A stretch of DNA of 39,890 bases from NCBI GenBank assembly GCA_964555935.1, contig CAZKUN010000063.1, positions 1 to 39,890 of the forward strand, read 5' to 3'. This document shows positions 1 to 7,803 of this stretch, piece by piece; position 1 is the first letter of the stretch, and every line of letters starts with the position of its first letter. Source of the DNA: CAZKUN01 sp964555935. GTDB taxonomy: Bacteria > Armatimonadota > Zipacnadia > Zipacnadales > VGFC01. The position numbers and the translations under genes were made by a program. The notes under the pieces are model-generated. The model saw only the letters and a list, made by a program, of their open reading frames with translations. It was not told the origin of the DNA and did no database searches.

Positions 1-212
1 AGGTCGCATTTCTCCGGCTCGGGCCACAGACCCGTGCTGACGAGGATGTGCCGGCGCAGATACGTCGCCCAGGCCTCCCACTCGTCCAGCGTGGAGTAAC
101 CGACGAAACCATAGTGCATGTTGAGGTCGCGCGTGTGGATTGTCCTCGTCACGTCAGCAGTCTCCCCAGGTGCGGCGGCGCATAGGAGGGTCAGCGCTGT
201 TGCCAATGCCAT
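1..212 (-). CDS. Secreted alpha/beta-hydrolase-like protein, N-terminal fragment
   Basis: This is the 5' part (70 codons) of a minus-strand gene that runs off the left edge. The ATG at 212 is preceded by a GAGGGG ribosome-binding site. The first 15 or so residues (MALATALTLLCAAAP) resemble a short signal peptide. They are followed by a segment with a W-x(2)-W pair and then RRHILVSTGLWPEPEKCDL. An arrangement of this kind (a helix, then 'GLWPxPEK') is common at the start of secreted acetyl-xylan-esterase or prolyl-oligopeptidase-like alpha/beta hydrolases in Planctomycetes and similar bacteria. The assignment rests on that resemblance alone, because no catalytic residues are in view. A terminator-like hairpin separates it from the upstream gene. 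Confidence 0.5.
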   Translation of the reverse strand, partial: MALATALTLLCAAAPGETADVTRTIHTRDLNMHYGFVGYSTLDEWEAWATYLRRHILVSTGLWPEPEKCD

Positions 213-328
213 CGCGGGTTCCCCTCGCGCGGAGCGGTCGCCACCAATTCTGGTGACGTGCGACGCGGGTGAATTCGCCGACCAAGCCGCCCGCTCCTTG
301 CGCTGCCCAGCCTCCGGACACGAAAACA

Positions 329-349
329 GGGCGCCGAGTCCAGGCGCCC
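329..349 (-). terminator. Rho-independent terminator after the Gly/Pro-rich gene
   Basis: A perfect 7-bp stem (GGGCGCC/GGCGCCC) with a 7-nt loop. On the minus strand it is followed by TGTTTTCG. It lies 28 nt past the stop codon of the 378-2327 gene and ahead of the secreted hydrolase start at 212. Nothing else is visible between 213 and 377. Confidence 0.6.
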
Positions 350-377
350 CGTCAACGTGTTCGCGTTCGCGGCTGGC

Positions 378-2327
378 CTATCCAGCGGCCTCTGGCGTCA
401 CTTCCACCAACTCCGGCTCGACCGGAAGCGCCTCGAGGTCGGCGCGATAGATCTCCAGCAACTGGAAGATCAGTTCCGACGCGTGGTTGGCGTTGCCGGC
501 GGCATCCAGCAGCTTGTCGGCGTTCACCTCGTCGCGCGAGTTCTTGATCAACTCATCCACGAGTTCCAATTCGGTATCGATATCAAGCCGCTTCAGTTCC
601 AGGTACGGGACCTGCATCAGCCGCATGAGGTCTCGAACCTGGGTCTCGAGTTCCTCGCGCGCAACCGGGTCTGCCGGATCCTCCTCGGGGATCTCGACCA
701 CCGGCGCGCCAATGCGCACCTCCGGCGGCGCGTCGCCGCCCTGCGGCATGGGCGGGCCCTCGGGCGCCGGTCGGCCCATGAGCCTCGCCATGAAGCGTCC
801 GATCAGCCCCTCGCGCTCCGCCTCATACTGCTCAGCCGGCATGTTCCGCGCGTTGTCGATCATGCGCCCCAACAGATTCTGCACTTGCTGCGGATCGAGC
901 GGCGGGCCGCCCATCCCAGGACCCATGTTCCCAGGGCCAGGTCCTCTGCCACCAGGCCCCATCCCGCCGGGCCCTCTTCCGCCCGGCCCTCGGCCCTGAT
1001 TGGGTCCGGGTCCGCGGCCGCCCCGACCACCACCACGCGGTCCATCGCCCTCGCGAGGGGGGCCCTGTCGCTGCTGCATGTCCTCGGTCAGCTTCTTGTC
1101 GAGTGCCACGCGGCTCTCTGGGATCGCGGTCAGCTTCTTCTTGGCCTTGCTGAGGATCTCTTTGATCTGCTCCGGGTTGTAGGGCAGCAATGCCACCACA
1201 GCGTTCTCAATATCCTCAATCGCGCTGAAAATCAGCGGTTCTTCGGCCTCCATCTGCCCCATCAGCGCGCCAAACAGCATCTGAGCCATCATCATCGGAT
1301 TGCCCTGCTGCGGGCCGCCCTGCATCCGCTGGCCCTGTCCGGGCCGTCTGCCGCCCGGCCCCATCCCGCGACCGCCAGGCCCCATCCGCCCCCCTGCGCC
1401 TCTCTGTCCTCCAGGTCGCCGGCCCTGCTGTGGCCCGCCCCAGCTCCGCATGACGTCGACGCCCTCTCGCAGACGGGCCGCCGCCTCCTCGAACTTGCCC
1501 TGGCCGGCCAGCGTCTCTGCCCGCGCGAGTAGTTCCTCGACCTTCTTCGTGTTGCGGCCGCGCTTCTTGGCCTCAGCAGCGATCTGTCGTCCCTGCTGCA
1601 GTTGCGCCCTGACGAACTGCTCGAGCCCACCCTCGGGCATCGGGCCCTGCCCCGGCATGCGCCCGCCACGCCCACCTGGTCCGCCTGGTCCGCCTGGTCC
1701 GCCTCGTCCGCCTCGTCCGCCCTGGCGCGCGCCCTGAAGCGCCTGGTCAAACCTATCCATCGCTCCCTTTACGGTGTCCGCATCACCGTCTGCGGCTGCT
1801 CCCAAGACAACAGCCGTGTACTGGTTCCACTCGTCGGGATCGATTGCCCCCATCGTGGTCTGATTCTGCACCATCAGGCGGCCCAGAAGCTTGCGGTGTT
1901 CGGCAAAAAACGCGCGCGTCTCCTCGGGGACCTCGTTGAGCGCGTCATCGATCTGCTCGTCGGTCGGCGCAGGAGGGGCGCCCGGGTTATTCCCAAAGCC
2001 GTAGTTCGGCATCATGCCACCAGGTCCAGGCCCGCCGGGTCCCGCCGGGCCCTGAGGCGTCGCAGGCGTCTGATTCACGAGCGTCAACACCTGATCCAGC
2101 GCCTGGCCCGCTGCTTCATAGTCCCCCACGCCGGCGTGCTGATTAGCCGTGGCAACTGCCGACGCAGTTCCCGGCGTCGTCGTGGACAGGCCTGACACCG
2201 CCCGGCCGTAGCCGTCGATCATCACCAGCATGGATTGTTGGTCCATGTACAGCTTCAGGGCTGTGCCACCAGCCACCAATAGTGCGACCACCACCACCGC
2301 CATGGCCAGCCCGCTAGCGGTCTTCAT
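378..2327 (-). CDS. Membrane-anchored Gly/Pro/Arg-rich low-complexity protein
   Basis: This is a 649-residue protein of unrecognised family. I start it at the ATG at 2327, which has an AAAGAGGCG ribosome-binding site and gives MKTASG followed by a single hydrophobic segment (about residues 5-25). A start 14 codons upstream is possible but has no clear site. The rest should lie outside the membrane. Helical, charged stretches (for example around EAKKRGRNTKKVEELLARAETLA and the acidic C-terminus) alternate with long GPGG/GRGG/GGP tracts. It resembles the coiled-coil plus glycine-rich proteins often found as hypotheticals in PVC-type and Armatimonadota genomes. No enzymatic motif is visible. A terminator follows it. 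Confidence 0.75.
   Translation of the reverse strand: MKTASGLAMAVVVVALLVAGGTALKLYMDQQSMLVMIDGYGRAVSGLSTTTPGTASAVATANQHAGVGDYEAAGQALDQVLTLVNQTPATPQGPAGPGGPGPGGMMPNYGFGNNPGAPPAPTDEQIDDALNEVPEETRAFFAEHRKLLGRLMVQNQTTMGAIDPDEWNQYTAVVLGAAADGDADTVKGAMDRFDQALQGARQGGRGGRGGPGGPGGPGGRGGRMPGQGPMPEGGLEQFVRAQLQQGRQIAAEAKKRGRNTKKVEELLARAETLAGQGKFEEAAARLREGVDVMRSWGGPQQGRRPGGQRGAGGRMGPGGRGMGPGGRRPGQGQRMQGGPQQGNPMMMAQMLFGALMGQMEAEEPLIFSAIEDIENAVVALLPYNPEQIKEILSKAKKKLTAIPESRVALDKKLTEDMQQRQGPPREGDGPRGGGRGGRGPGPNQGRGPGGRGPGGMGPGGRGPGPGNMGPGMGGPPLDPQQVQNLLGRMIDNARNMPAEQYEAEREGLIGRFMARLMGRPAPEGPPMPQGGDAPPEVRIGAPVVEIPEEDPADPVAREELETQVRDLMRLMQVPYLELKRLDIDTELELVDELIKNSRDEVNADKLLDAAGNANHASELIFQLLEIYRADLEALPVEPELVEVTPEAAG
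1672..1716 (-). repeat. 9-bp tandem repeats coding Gly-Gly-Pro/Arg
   Basis: Five consecutive 9-bp units (CCACCTGGT, CCGCCTGGT twice, CCGCCTCGT twice on the plus strand) encode GGP/GGR repeats in the Gly/Pro-rich protein. The unit length is a multiple of three, so slippage here would change the protein length without shifting the frame. Confidence 0.85.
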
Positions 2328-2869
2328 CGAGCGCCTCTTTCGGAACGAATTCACGAGATGCGCGGCCAAGCTCCCGCGCCACTATGCTTGACGCCGCCTG
2401 GCGGGGCGAGGTTCAGCCTCGCGCCCGCGCACAGCCATGTTACCTTAGCGCTGCTATTGGGCGCAACCTTCCACCCCTCGCTACGCGTAAGGTGAGTAAG
2501 AACGCGGACCCAGCCGAGGCCGGGAGGAGTGCAGTGGGTGTTGTGGCGAAGTAAGGCACAACACGGATCGACGACTACTCTCAGCCGCCTCGTATGTGGC
2601 CCAAATCCGTTCACAGGTTACTCCTATCTCTCAGGGGCCGCCGGTTGCGCTCTCACCCAAGGCCCACCAACATTTTGGCGCTGGTACGCAGAACGAGGAG
2701 TCAGTCGAGCTGAACGCAGCGTTGGTCACACGTGTAGCTGCCACGCTGGCGGCCGCCCGTGCTTGGGCGCCAGAACCTTCTGCCCTGTAGACGCGTCTAA
2801 CAACACATCACCAAATACCCGAGCGCCGATGCATTCCGTCGGCGCGGATGAATGCGAGGGAAGGCCGAT
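2328..2869. other. Divergent intergenic region with two inverted repeats
   Basis: About 540 bp separate the minus-strand Gly/Pro-rich gene from htrA and contain no gene I can support. A perfect 12-bp palindrome, TAGACGCGTCTA, lies at 2788-2799 and could be an operator. A 7-bp stem (GCGCCGA/TCGGCGC, 2823-2845) lies just upstream of the htrA ribosome-binding site and would form a 5'-leader hairpin. I found no convincing -35/-10 pair on either strand. Confidence 0.4.
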
Positions 2870-4501
2870 ATGACCCACCGAGAGTCAGACTCACACAGGC
2901 ATGCCCACATAGCTCTGATCCTATTGAGCGCGCTCGTAGGCGCCGCCGTGATCCTTGTTGTTCTCTACGGGCACAACGTCGTCGCCACAGTCACCCCAGC
3001 CAACGCGCAGGCCGATGCTGCCCAGTTGGAGCGTTCGTTCGTCGACATCGCGGCGCTAGCGCGGCCCGCTGTCGTCAACATCACCGCCAAGAGTATCCAG
3101 GACATGCGCGGGCCCGGAGGAGGGCACCCGCAAGTGCCCGAGGAGTGGCGCGAGTTCTTCGAGGACCCGTTCTTCCGCCCGTTCCGGCGCGACGGTGAAG
3201 GCGGCGAAGGAGAAGAGGGCGCCGAGGAAGGCGCCGAGGAGGGCGGCGACGAGGAAGGCGGCCCGGGCGCCGCCCCACACCGACCGTTCCGCATGCCCGC
3301 TCGGAGCATGGGCTCTGGATGGATCTACGACGAAGACGGTTACATTGTCACCAACTCCCACGTCGTCAAGGGCGCGACCGAGATCCGTGTCGCCCTCTAC
3401 GACCAGGACGGCGACGACAAGCAGTACAAGGCCACGGTAGTCGGCAACGATCCGCGCACCGAACTCGCGGTGCTCAAGATCGATGTCGACCGCAAGCTTC
3501 CCACGCTCAAAATCGGCAGCTCTGACGAGACGAAAGTCGGCCAGTGGGTGATGGCGGTCGGCTCGCCATTCGAACTCGAGCAGACGGTCACGGTCGGCGT
3601 CGTGAGCGCTATCGGCCGACAGATCAACCCGCCCGACCAGGTCTTCCGGCTGGGCGACATCGTGCAGACCGACGCATCGATCAACCCCGGCAACAGCGGC
3701 GGCCCCCTGATCAACCTCAGGGGCGAGGTCGTCGGTGTCAACGTAGCCATCGTGGCCCCCGGCCGTCCGGGTAACGTCGGCATCGGCTTCGCTATCGCGG
3801 CCGATACCGTCAAGCGCATCGTGCCCCAACTCCGCGACGACGGCGTGGTCTCCCGTGGCTGGCTCGGGATCGCCATCAACGAACTCTCAAACGAGAACAT
3901 GCGCGAGCACTTCAAGGTCCCCGAAGGCGGAGTCCTCGTCGAGCAGATCCGCGACGATGGCCCGGCGCAAGACAGCGATCTCCAGGCTGAGGACATCATC
4001 GTCGCCGTTGACGGCGCGAAGGTCCGCGACACCTGGTCCCTGCAGAAGGCCGTCGCGATGCACAAGCCCAACGAAGAGGTCATCCTCGACGTCGTCCGCG
4101 ACGGTAAGAAGATCGAGGTCAGACTCGTCCTCGGCGCAACGCCCGCGGAGTACACCGGCGAAGAGAAGCCCGAGGAGCCGGAAGCCCCTGAGGAGACCGG
4201 CGCGGCGCTCGGTATGGATCTGGGCGACATCACTGCCGAGATCGCTGAAGAGAAAAACCTCGCCGAGAAAGCCGGCGTCTACGTCAAGATGGTCGACCCC
4301 GAGAGCGAGGCGTTCGAACGGGGCGTCCGGCCCGGCGATGTCATCGTCAAGATCAACACCACCGAGGTCAAGTCCGTCGAGGACGTCACGACCGTGTTCG
4401 ATGCAGCGCGCGCCGCGAGCGACAGGTTCGTAATCCTGCGCATCGCCCGCATGACGCCCGACGGCGAGCGCCAGCTCATCACGATCGACCTCAACCCGTA
4501 A
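2870..4501 (+). CDS. HtrA/DegP-type serine protease with two PDZ domains
   Basis: The 543-residue protein is an envelope quality-control protease of the S1C family. The ATG at 2870 follows a GAGGGAAGG ribosome-binding site; the in-frame ATG at 2852 lies upstream of that site and is less likely. One membrane anchor (about 13-34) is followed by a Glu/Gly-rich insert (about 110-131), the trypsin-like domain, PDZ1 (about 320-420) and PDZ2 (about 445-540). The catalytic His is in TNSHVV (164) and the Ser in NPGNSGG (276). The usual catalytic Asp of the family's T-D-L-A-V motif is Glu here (TELAVLKI, residue 198). The protein is expected to be tethered to the cytoplasmic membrane with the protease outside. 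It is a single-gene unit with a strong terminator just downstream. Confidence 0.93.
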   Translation: MTHRESDSHRHAHIALILLSALVGAAVILVVLYGHNVVATVTPANAQADAAQLERSFVDIAALARPAVVNITAKSIQDMRGPGGGHPQVPEEWREFFEDPFFRPFRRDGEGGEGEEGAEEGAEEGGDEEGGPGAAPHRPFRMPARSMGSGWIYDEDGYIVTNSHVVKGATEIRVALYDQDGDDKQYKATVVGNDPRTELAVLKIDVDRKLPTLKIGSSDETKVGQWVMAVGSPFELEQTVTVGVVSAIGRQINPPDQVFRLGDIVQTDASINPGNSGGPLINLRGEVVGVNVAIVAPGRPGNVGIGFAIAADTVKRIVPQLRDDGVVSRGWLGIAINELSNENMREHFKVPEGGVLVEQIRDDGPAQDSDLQAEDIIVAVDGAKVRDTWSLQKAVAMHKPNEEVILDVVRDGKKIEVRLVLGATPAEYTGEEKPEEPEAPEETGAALGMDLGDITAEIAEEKNLAEKAGVYVKMVDPESEAFERGVRPGDVIVKINTTEVKSVEDVTTVFDAARAASDRFVILRIARMTPDGERQLITIDLNP

Positions 4502-4525
4502 ACGGCACCCAGGTCCCGCAACTCA

Positions 4526-4557
4526 CAGGCCCGGTGATCCCTCGATCGCCGGGCCTG
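4526..4557 (+). terminator. Terminator hairpin after htrA
   Basis: A 13-bp stem (CAGGCCCGGTGAT paired with ATCGCCGGGCCTG, one T-G wobble) with a 6-nt loop is followed by TTCGGTTCTCC. It starts 24 nt after the htrA stop. The downstream T-tract is weak but the stem is strong. Confidence 0.65.
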
Positions 4558-4614
4558 TTCGGTTCTCCTATCGAGGAAGGGATGCCCGCCCCAGACGGAG
4601 CATCGTCCATCACC

Positions 4615-5139
4615 ATGACACCCCAAAAGAGACTCGCAACCGCCGTCAAGACATCCGCCGGATGGGTCGGGCTCGCACGCGCTGAACTCGGACTCCGCCG
4701 CTGCACGCTCTACAAGTCAACCAAACGCGGCGCGCTCGCCGATCTCGGCGAGGGCTGGGAAACGGTGGCCGAAGGCGCCGACCCTCTCCTCAAGAAGGCG
4801 GCGAAACTCGTCCGAGACCACGCCTCGGGCAAGCGCATCAAGGCCGACATCAAGCTCGACCTCACCGGCATCCCTCCCTTCACGCGCAAGGCCCTGGAGG
4901 CGTGTCACGCGATCCCCTACGGCGAGACCCGCACGTACGGCGACCTCGCCGCCGCCGCCGGCAGCCCCAAGGCCGCTCGCGCCGCCGGTCAAGCAATGGC
5001 CAACAACCCCATTCCCATCCTCATCCCATGCCACCGCGTCGTCGGCTCAGATGGCAACCTGACCGGCTTCGCCGGCGGAACCGAGGGTTTGGGGATGAAG
5101 AAGGCCATGCTAGCGAAGGAGGGCACCCGGGAACCTTGA
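4615..5139 (+). CDS. ogt: Methylated-DNA--protein-cysteine S-methyltransferase
   Basis: A 174-residue suicide repair protein that transfers alkyl groups from O6-alkylguanine (and O4-alkylthymine) to its own cysteine. The active-site motif IPCHRVV is present with Cys at about residue 139, followed by the usual GFAGG segment. A helix-turn-helix (IPYGETRTYGDLAAAAG) precedes it. I chose the ATG at 4615; the ATG at 4582 in the same frame has a GAGGAAGG sequence too close to it. Longer frames would run through the htrA terminator. No AdaA-type regulatory domain is attached. Confidence 0.92.
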   Translation: MTPQKRLATAVKTSAGWVGLARAELGLRRCTLYKSTKRGALADLGEGWETVAEGADPLLKKAAKLVRDHASGKRIKADIKLDLTGIPPFTRKALEACHAIPYGETRTYGDLAAAAGSPKAARAAGQAMANNPIPILIPCHRVVGSDGNLTGFAGGTEGLGMKKAMLAKEGTREP

Positions 5140-5164
5140 CGATACCCAATGCGTAAAGCATAAT
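5136..5164 (+). promoter_or_regulatory. Sigma70-type promoter for vapBC
   Basis: A TTGACG -35 (overlapping the ogt stop) and a CATAAT -10 are separated by exactly 17 bp, in an AT-rich patch unlike the surrounding DNA. A TATCGATA palindrome at 5168-5175 lies at the predicted transcription start and could be the site where the antitoxin represses its own operon. Confidence 0.6.
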
Positions 5165-5205
5165 AGATATCGATAGGTAAAACGTAAGACGGGAGGCGGT
5201 CGATC

Positions 5206-5415
5206 ATGGACCACGTGACTGTATCCAGCAAGTTCCAGGTGGTCATCCCAAAGGATGCCCGGGAAGCCCTCGACATCCGAAAGGGGCAGAAACTGTCGGT
5301 CATAGTCCGGGGAAGACACCTTGCGTTTGTCCCCCACCGATCAATAGAGGAGCTGAGGGGCTTCGCGAAAGGCATCAACACGGACGACTATCGCGATGAG
5401 GAGGACCGGTTTTGA
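5206..5415 (+). CDS. vapB: AbrB/MazE-fold antitoxin (VapB type)
   Basis: A 69-residue DNA-binding antitoxin. The N-terminal half (VTVSSKFQVVIPKDAREALDIRKGQKL) is a canonical AbrB/SpoVT swapped-hairpin domain. The acidic C-terminus (DDYRDEEDRF) is the part that would cover the toxin. GGGAGG lies 9 nt upstream of the ATG. Its stop codon overlaps the start of the PIN toxin gene, so the two are translationally coupled. It would neutralise the toxin and repress the shared promoter. Confidence 0.88.
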   Translation: MDHVTVSSKFQVVIPKDAREALDIRKGQKLSVIVRGRHLAFVPHRSIEELRGFAKGINTDDYRDEEDRF

Positions 5416-5786
5416 CCGTGCTTGACTCCTCGGCTTGGCTGGCCTACTTCGCGGAGGAGCCCCACGCGGACGGATTCGCCACGCATGCGATAGCGGCCAC
5501 CCGCATCGTCCCGACGATCGTCCTGCATGAAGTCTACAAGGTCATGAGGCGGGAGAGAAACGTTGACGATGCGATGGAGGCCGTTGCGGCCATGACGGAC
5601 GCGGCGCAGGTCGTCCCGCTCACCCAGAGCATCGCTCTCTTCTCAGCGGACCTGGCTCTGCAACATGGTCTCTCTCTTGCCGACGCCGTAATCTACGCCA
5701 CAACCCAAGTTCACGACGCGACGCTCATCACCAGCGATGCTCACTTCGAGGGCCTGCCCGGCGTAGAGTACCTGCCCAAGCCCTGA
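5412..5786 (+). CDS. vapC: PIN-domain ribonuclease toxin (VapC type)
   Basis: A 124-residue PIN-domain protein, predicted to be a Mg2+-dependent endoribonuclease. The four acidic positions of the family are visible: Asp5 (VLDSSAW), Glu40 (VLHEVYK), Asp91 (LSLADAVIYA) and Asp109 (ITSDAHF). The start is TTG at 5412, overlapping the antitoxin stop (TTGA). A GTG two codons later is an alternative. Length and order fit a complete, apparently intact type II toxin-antitoxin pair. Confidence 0.9.
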   Translation: MTVLDSSAWLAYFAEEPHADGFATHAIAATRIVPTIVLHEVYKVMRRERNVDDAMEAVAAMTDAAQVVPLTQSIALFSADLALQHGLSLADAVIYATTQVHDATLITSDAHFEGLPGVEYLPKP

Positions 5787-5794
5787 CCCACTCA

Positions 5795-5823
5795 TTGACC
5801 CCCTGCCTCTCGCCCTGTATAAT
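5795..5823 (+). promoter_or_regulatory. Sigma70 promoter upstream of cinA
   Basis: TTGACC (5795-5800) and a perfect TATAAT (5818-5823) are separated by 17 bp. The predicted start site is near 5830, leaving a leader of about 75 nt before cinA. It is the only strong promoter I see ahead of the cinA-thpR-recA-recX run. Confidence 0.75.
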
Positions 5824-5907
5824 TCCCTAATTGCCTTCCTAACCGCACGCCAATCGCGCTCCGCTGGTAGGGCCTCGGCCCCGGCGTCGCAGCGCGTGGA
5901 GACCGTC

Positions 5908-7191
5908 TTGACAGCAGCCGTCCTCACCATCGGTACCGAGCTACTCAGGGGCCGTATCGTCAACACGAACGCCGCGTGGATCTCCCAGAGACTGACCGAG
6001 CTGGGCATCGATGTCGTGTACCAGGCAACCGTCGGCGACCATCTCGACGAGATCGTTGACGTCCTCCAGCGCGCTGGCGCGGTGTCAAAGGTCGTCATCG
6101 TCACCGGCGGGCTCGGCCCCACCCAGGACGATCTGGCGCGGGAATCGCTCGCTGAACTCACCGACCGGCCGCTCGAGGAAGATCCCGAGGCCGTCGCCCA
6201 TCTCAAGGCCTTCTTCGCGCGGCGCGGCTACAATTTCACAGGCAACAACGTCAAGCAGGCCACCCGGCCTCGTGGCGCGGAGCTGCTGGAGAACGTCTGC
6301 GGGACCGCGCCCGGCGTCTACCTCGAGCACGAGGGCGTCGTCTACATCGCCGTACCCGGTCCGCCCACCGAGATGCACGAGATGATGGAGCGGCACGCGT
6401 TGCCACGCATCCTCGGATTCTTGGGAGAGCCCACGGGCCACCGTCTCCTCAAGCGCCTGCGGCTGTGCGATGTCGGCGAATCGTCATGTGCCCAGATTCT
6501 CGAGGACGTGATGCGCCCCGACGCCAACCCGCTCGTTTGCTCGTATGCGTCCCCAGGCGAGGTTGTGCTTGAAATCACCGCTCGAGCCGAGACAGAGGCC
6601 GAGGCGGAGGCGATGCTGGCCGCCAGGGATGCGGAGATCCGCGAGCGCCTGCCCGGGAACGTCTACGCCACGGGCGACGATGGCATGGAAGCGGCCCTCG
6701 GCCTGGCGCTGCGTGAGCAAGGCAAGACGATCACTACTGCTGAGAGCTGCACGGGCGGCCTGATCGCCAGCCGCATCACCGATGTCTCGGGCGCTTCGGA
6801 GTATTTCCTCCAGGGCATCGTGTCATACTCAAACGACGCCAAGATGCGCCTGCTTGGCGTACCTGCCGAGCTGCTGGCCGAGCACGGAGCCGTCTCGGGA
6901 CCCGTCGCTCGGGCGATGGTCGAAGGCGCGCGCGAAGTTGCGGGGGCCGATTTCGCGATTGCCGTCACAGGCATCGCGGGGCCGACCGGCGGCACCGACG
7001 AGAAACCCGTAGGGCTCGTCTATATCGCCGTCGGCGATGAATCGGGCGCCGTCGTTGAGGAGTACACCTGGCCCGGCACGCGCTACCAGTTCAAGCAGAG
7101 AGTCTCCCAAACAGCCCTGAATATGGCCCGCAAGCGCGTTCTGGGGGCTGCGCCGGAGGAAGACAAACCGAAGCCACCAATACGAATATGA
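5908..7191 (+). CDS. cinA: CinA-family protein, NMN amidohydrolase
   Basis: A full-length two-domain CinA of about 427 residues. The N-terminal MoCF/COG1058 domain (about 1-170) starts AAVLTIGTELLRG and contains TGGLGPTQDDL. The C-terminal PncC-type domain (about 255-415) contains TTAESCTGGLIASRIT and AVTGIAGPTGG. Such proteins deamidate nicotinamide mononucleotide to nicotinate mononucleotide in pyridine-nucleotide salvage and can have ADP-ribose pyrophosphatase activity. I prefer the TTG at 5908 because GTGGAG lies 6 nt upstream; a GTG at 5896 is also open. The gene commonly precedes recA, as here. Confidence 0.92.
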   Translation: MTAAVLTIGTELLRGRIVNTNAAWISQRLTELGIDVVYQATVGDHLDEIVDVLQRAGAVSKVVIVTGGLGPTQDDLARESLAELTDRPLEEDPEAVAHLKAFFARRGYNFTGNNVKQATRPRGAELLENVCGTAPGVYLEHEGVVYIAVPGPPTEMHEMMERHALPRILGFLGEPTGHRLLKRLRLCDVGESSCAQILEDVMRPDANPLVCSYASPGEVVLEITARAETEAEAEAMLAARDAEIRERLPGNVYATGDDGMEAALGLALREQGKTITTAESCTGGLIASRITDVSGASEYFLQGIVSYSNDAKMRLLGVPAELLAEHGAVSGPVARAMVEGAREVAGADFAIAVTGIAGPTGGTDEKPVGLVYIAVGDESGAVVEEYTWPGTRYQFKQRVSQTALNMARKRVLGAAPEEDKPKPPIRI

Positions 7192-7200
7192 GGATAGGCC

Positions 7201-7770
7201 GTGCGTCTGTTCTTTGGCATTCCTGTTGATGACGATACGCGCCGGCGCGCCCCGAACGTCCAGGAGCGGTTGCGCGACATCGCCGGGAAGGTCAACTGGG
7301 TCGAACCGGCGAATTTGCATCTAACACTCCGCTACATCGGCGACGTCCCAGACGAGGACGTCACGCGAGTGGCGGAGGCAGCAGAGGGTTGTTGGCGAGA
7401 GGCTGTCCCGGATACGGTTGCCCTGCAAGGCGTGGGGGTATTCCCAAATCCTCGACAGCCACGCGTTATCTGGGTGGGCCTGAGCGAGGGCGGCGAGCTG
7501 CTGGATCGGCTCCACGAGGCTCTCAACGACAGGCTCGAGGCGAAACTACACATGGAGCGTGAGCGCCGCAAATTCACGCCCCATTTAACCATCGGTCGCG
7601 TGAAGACGCCGCCGACAGGCGATGGTCTGACGCGGGCGATCAAGGAGCTTGCCGACGTAAATGTCGGCGCTTTCCTCGCTAGTAGTTTCGTCCTCTACGA
7701 GAGCACCCTGACTCGCCACGGTCCCGTATACAGCGTAATCCGGAAGTACGCCGCCCAAGATCCGGCGTAG
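7201..7770 (+). CDS. thpR: RNA 2',3'-cyclic 3'-phosphodiesterase (2H family)
   Basis: A 189-residue LigT/ThpR protein of the 2H phosphoesterase superfamily, which opens 2',3'-cyclic phosphate ends on RNA. Both signature H-x-T-x motifs are present: LHLTL near residue 40 and PHLTIGRV near residue 125. The GTG start at 7201 lies 9 nt after the cinA stop with a GAGGATAG sequence upstream. It sits between cinA and recA, a placement often seen outside Proteobacteria, and is probably cotranscribed with both. Confidence 0.9.
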   Translation: MRLFFGIPVDDDTRRRAPNVQERLRDIAGKVNWVEPANLHLTLRYIGDVPDEDVTRVAEAAEGCWREAVPDTVALQGVGVFPNPRQPRVIWVGLSEGGELLDRLHEALNDRLEAKLHMERERRKFTPHLTIGRVKTPPTGDGLTRAIKELADVNVGAFLASSFVLYESTLTRHGPVYSVIRKYAAQDPA

Positions 7771-7803
7771 GGCGTCGATCTCGCGCACGTGGATGGGAGT
7801 GCT

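Noticed and set aside
2852..2869. Upstream ATG for htrA at 2852
   Set aside because: It lies before the GAGGGAAGG ribosome-binding site that serves the ATG at 2870.
2370..2869. A structured RNA or tRNA in the spacer before htrA
   Set aside because: I searched by eye for tRNA arms, RNase P, SRP and tmRNA motifs and found none; only short inverted repeats are present.
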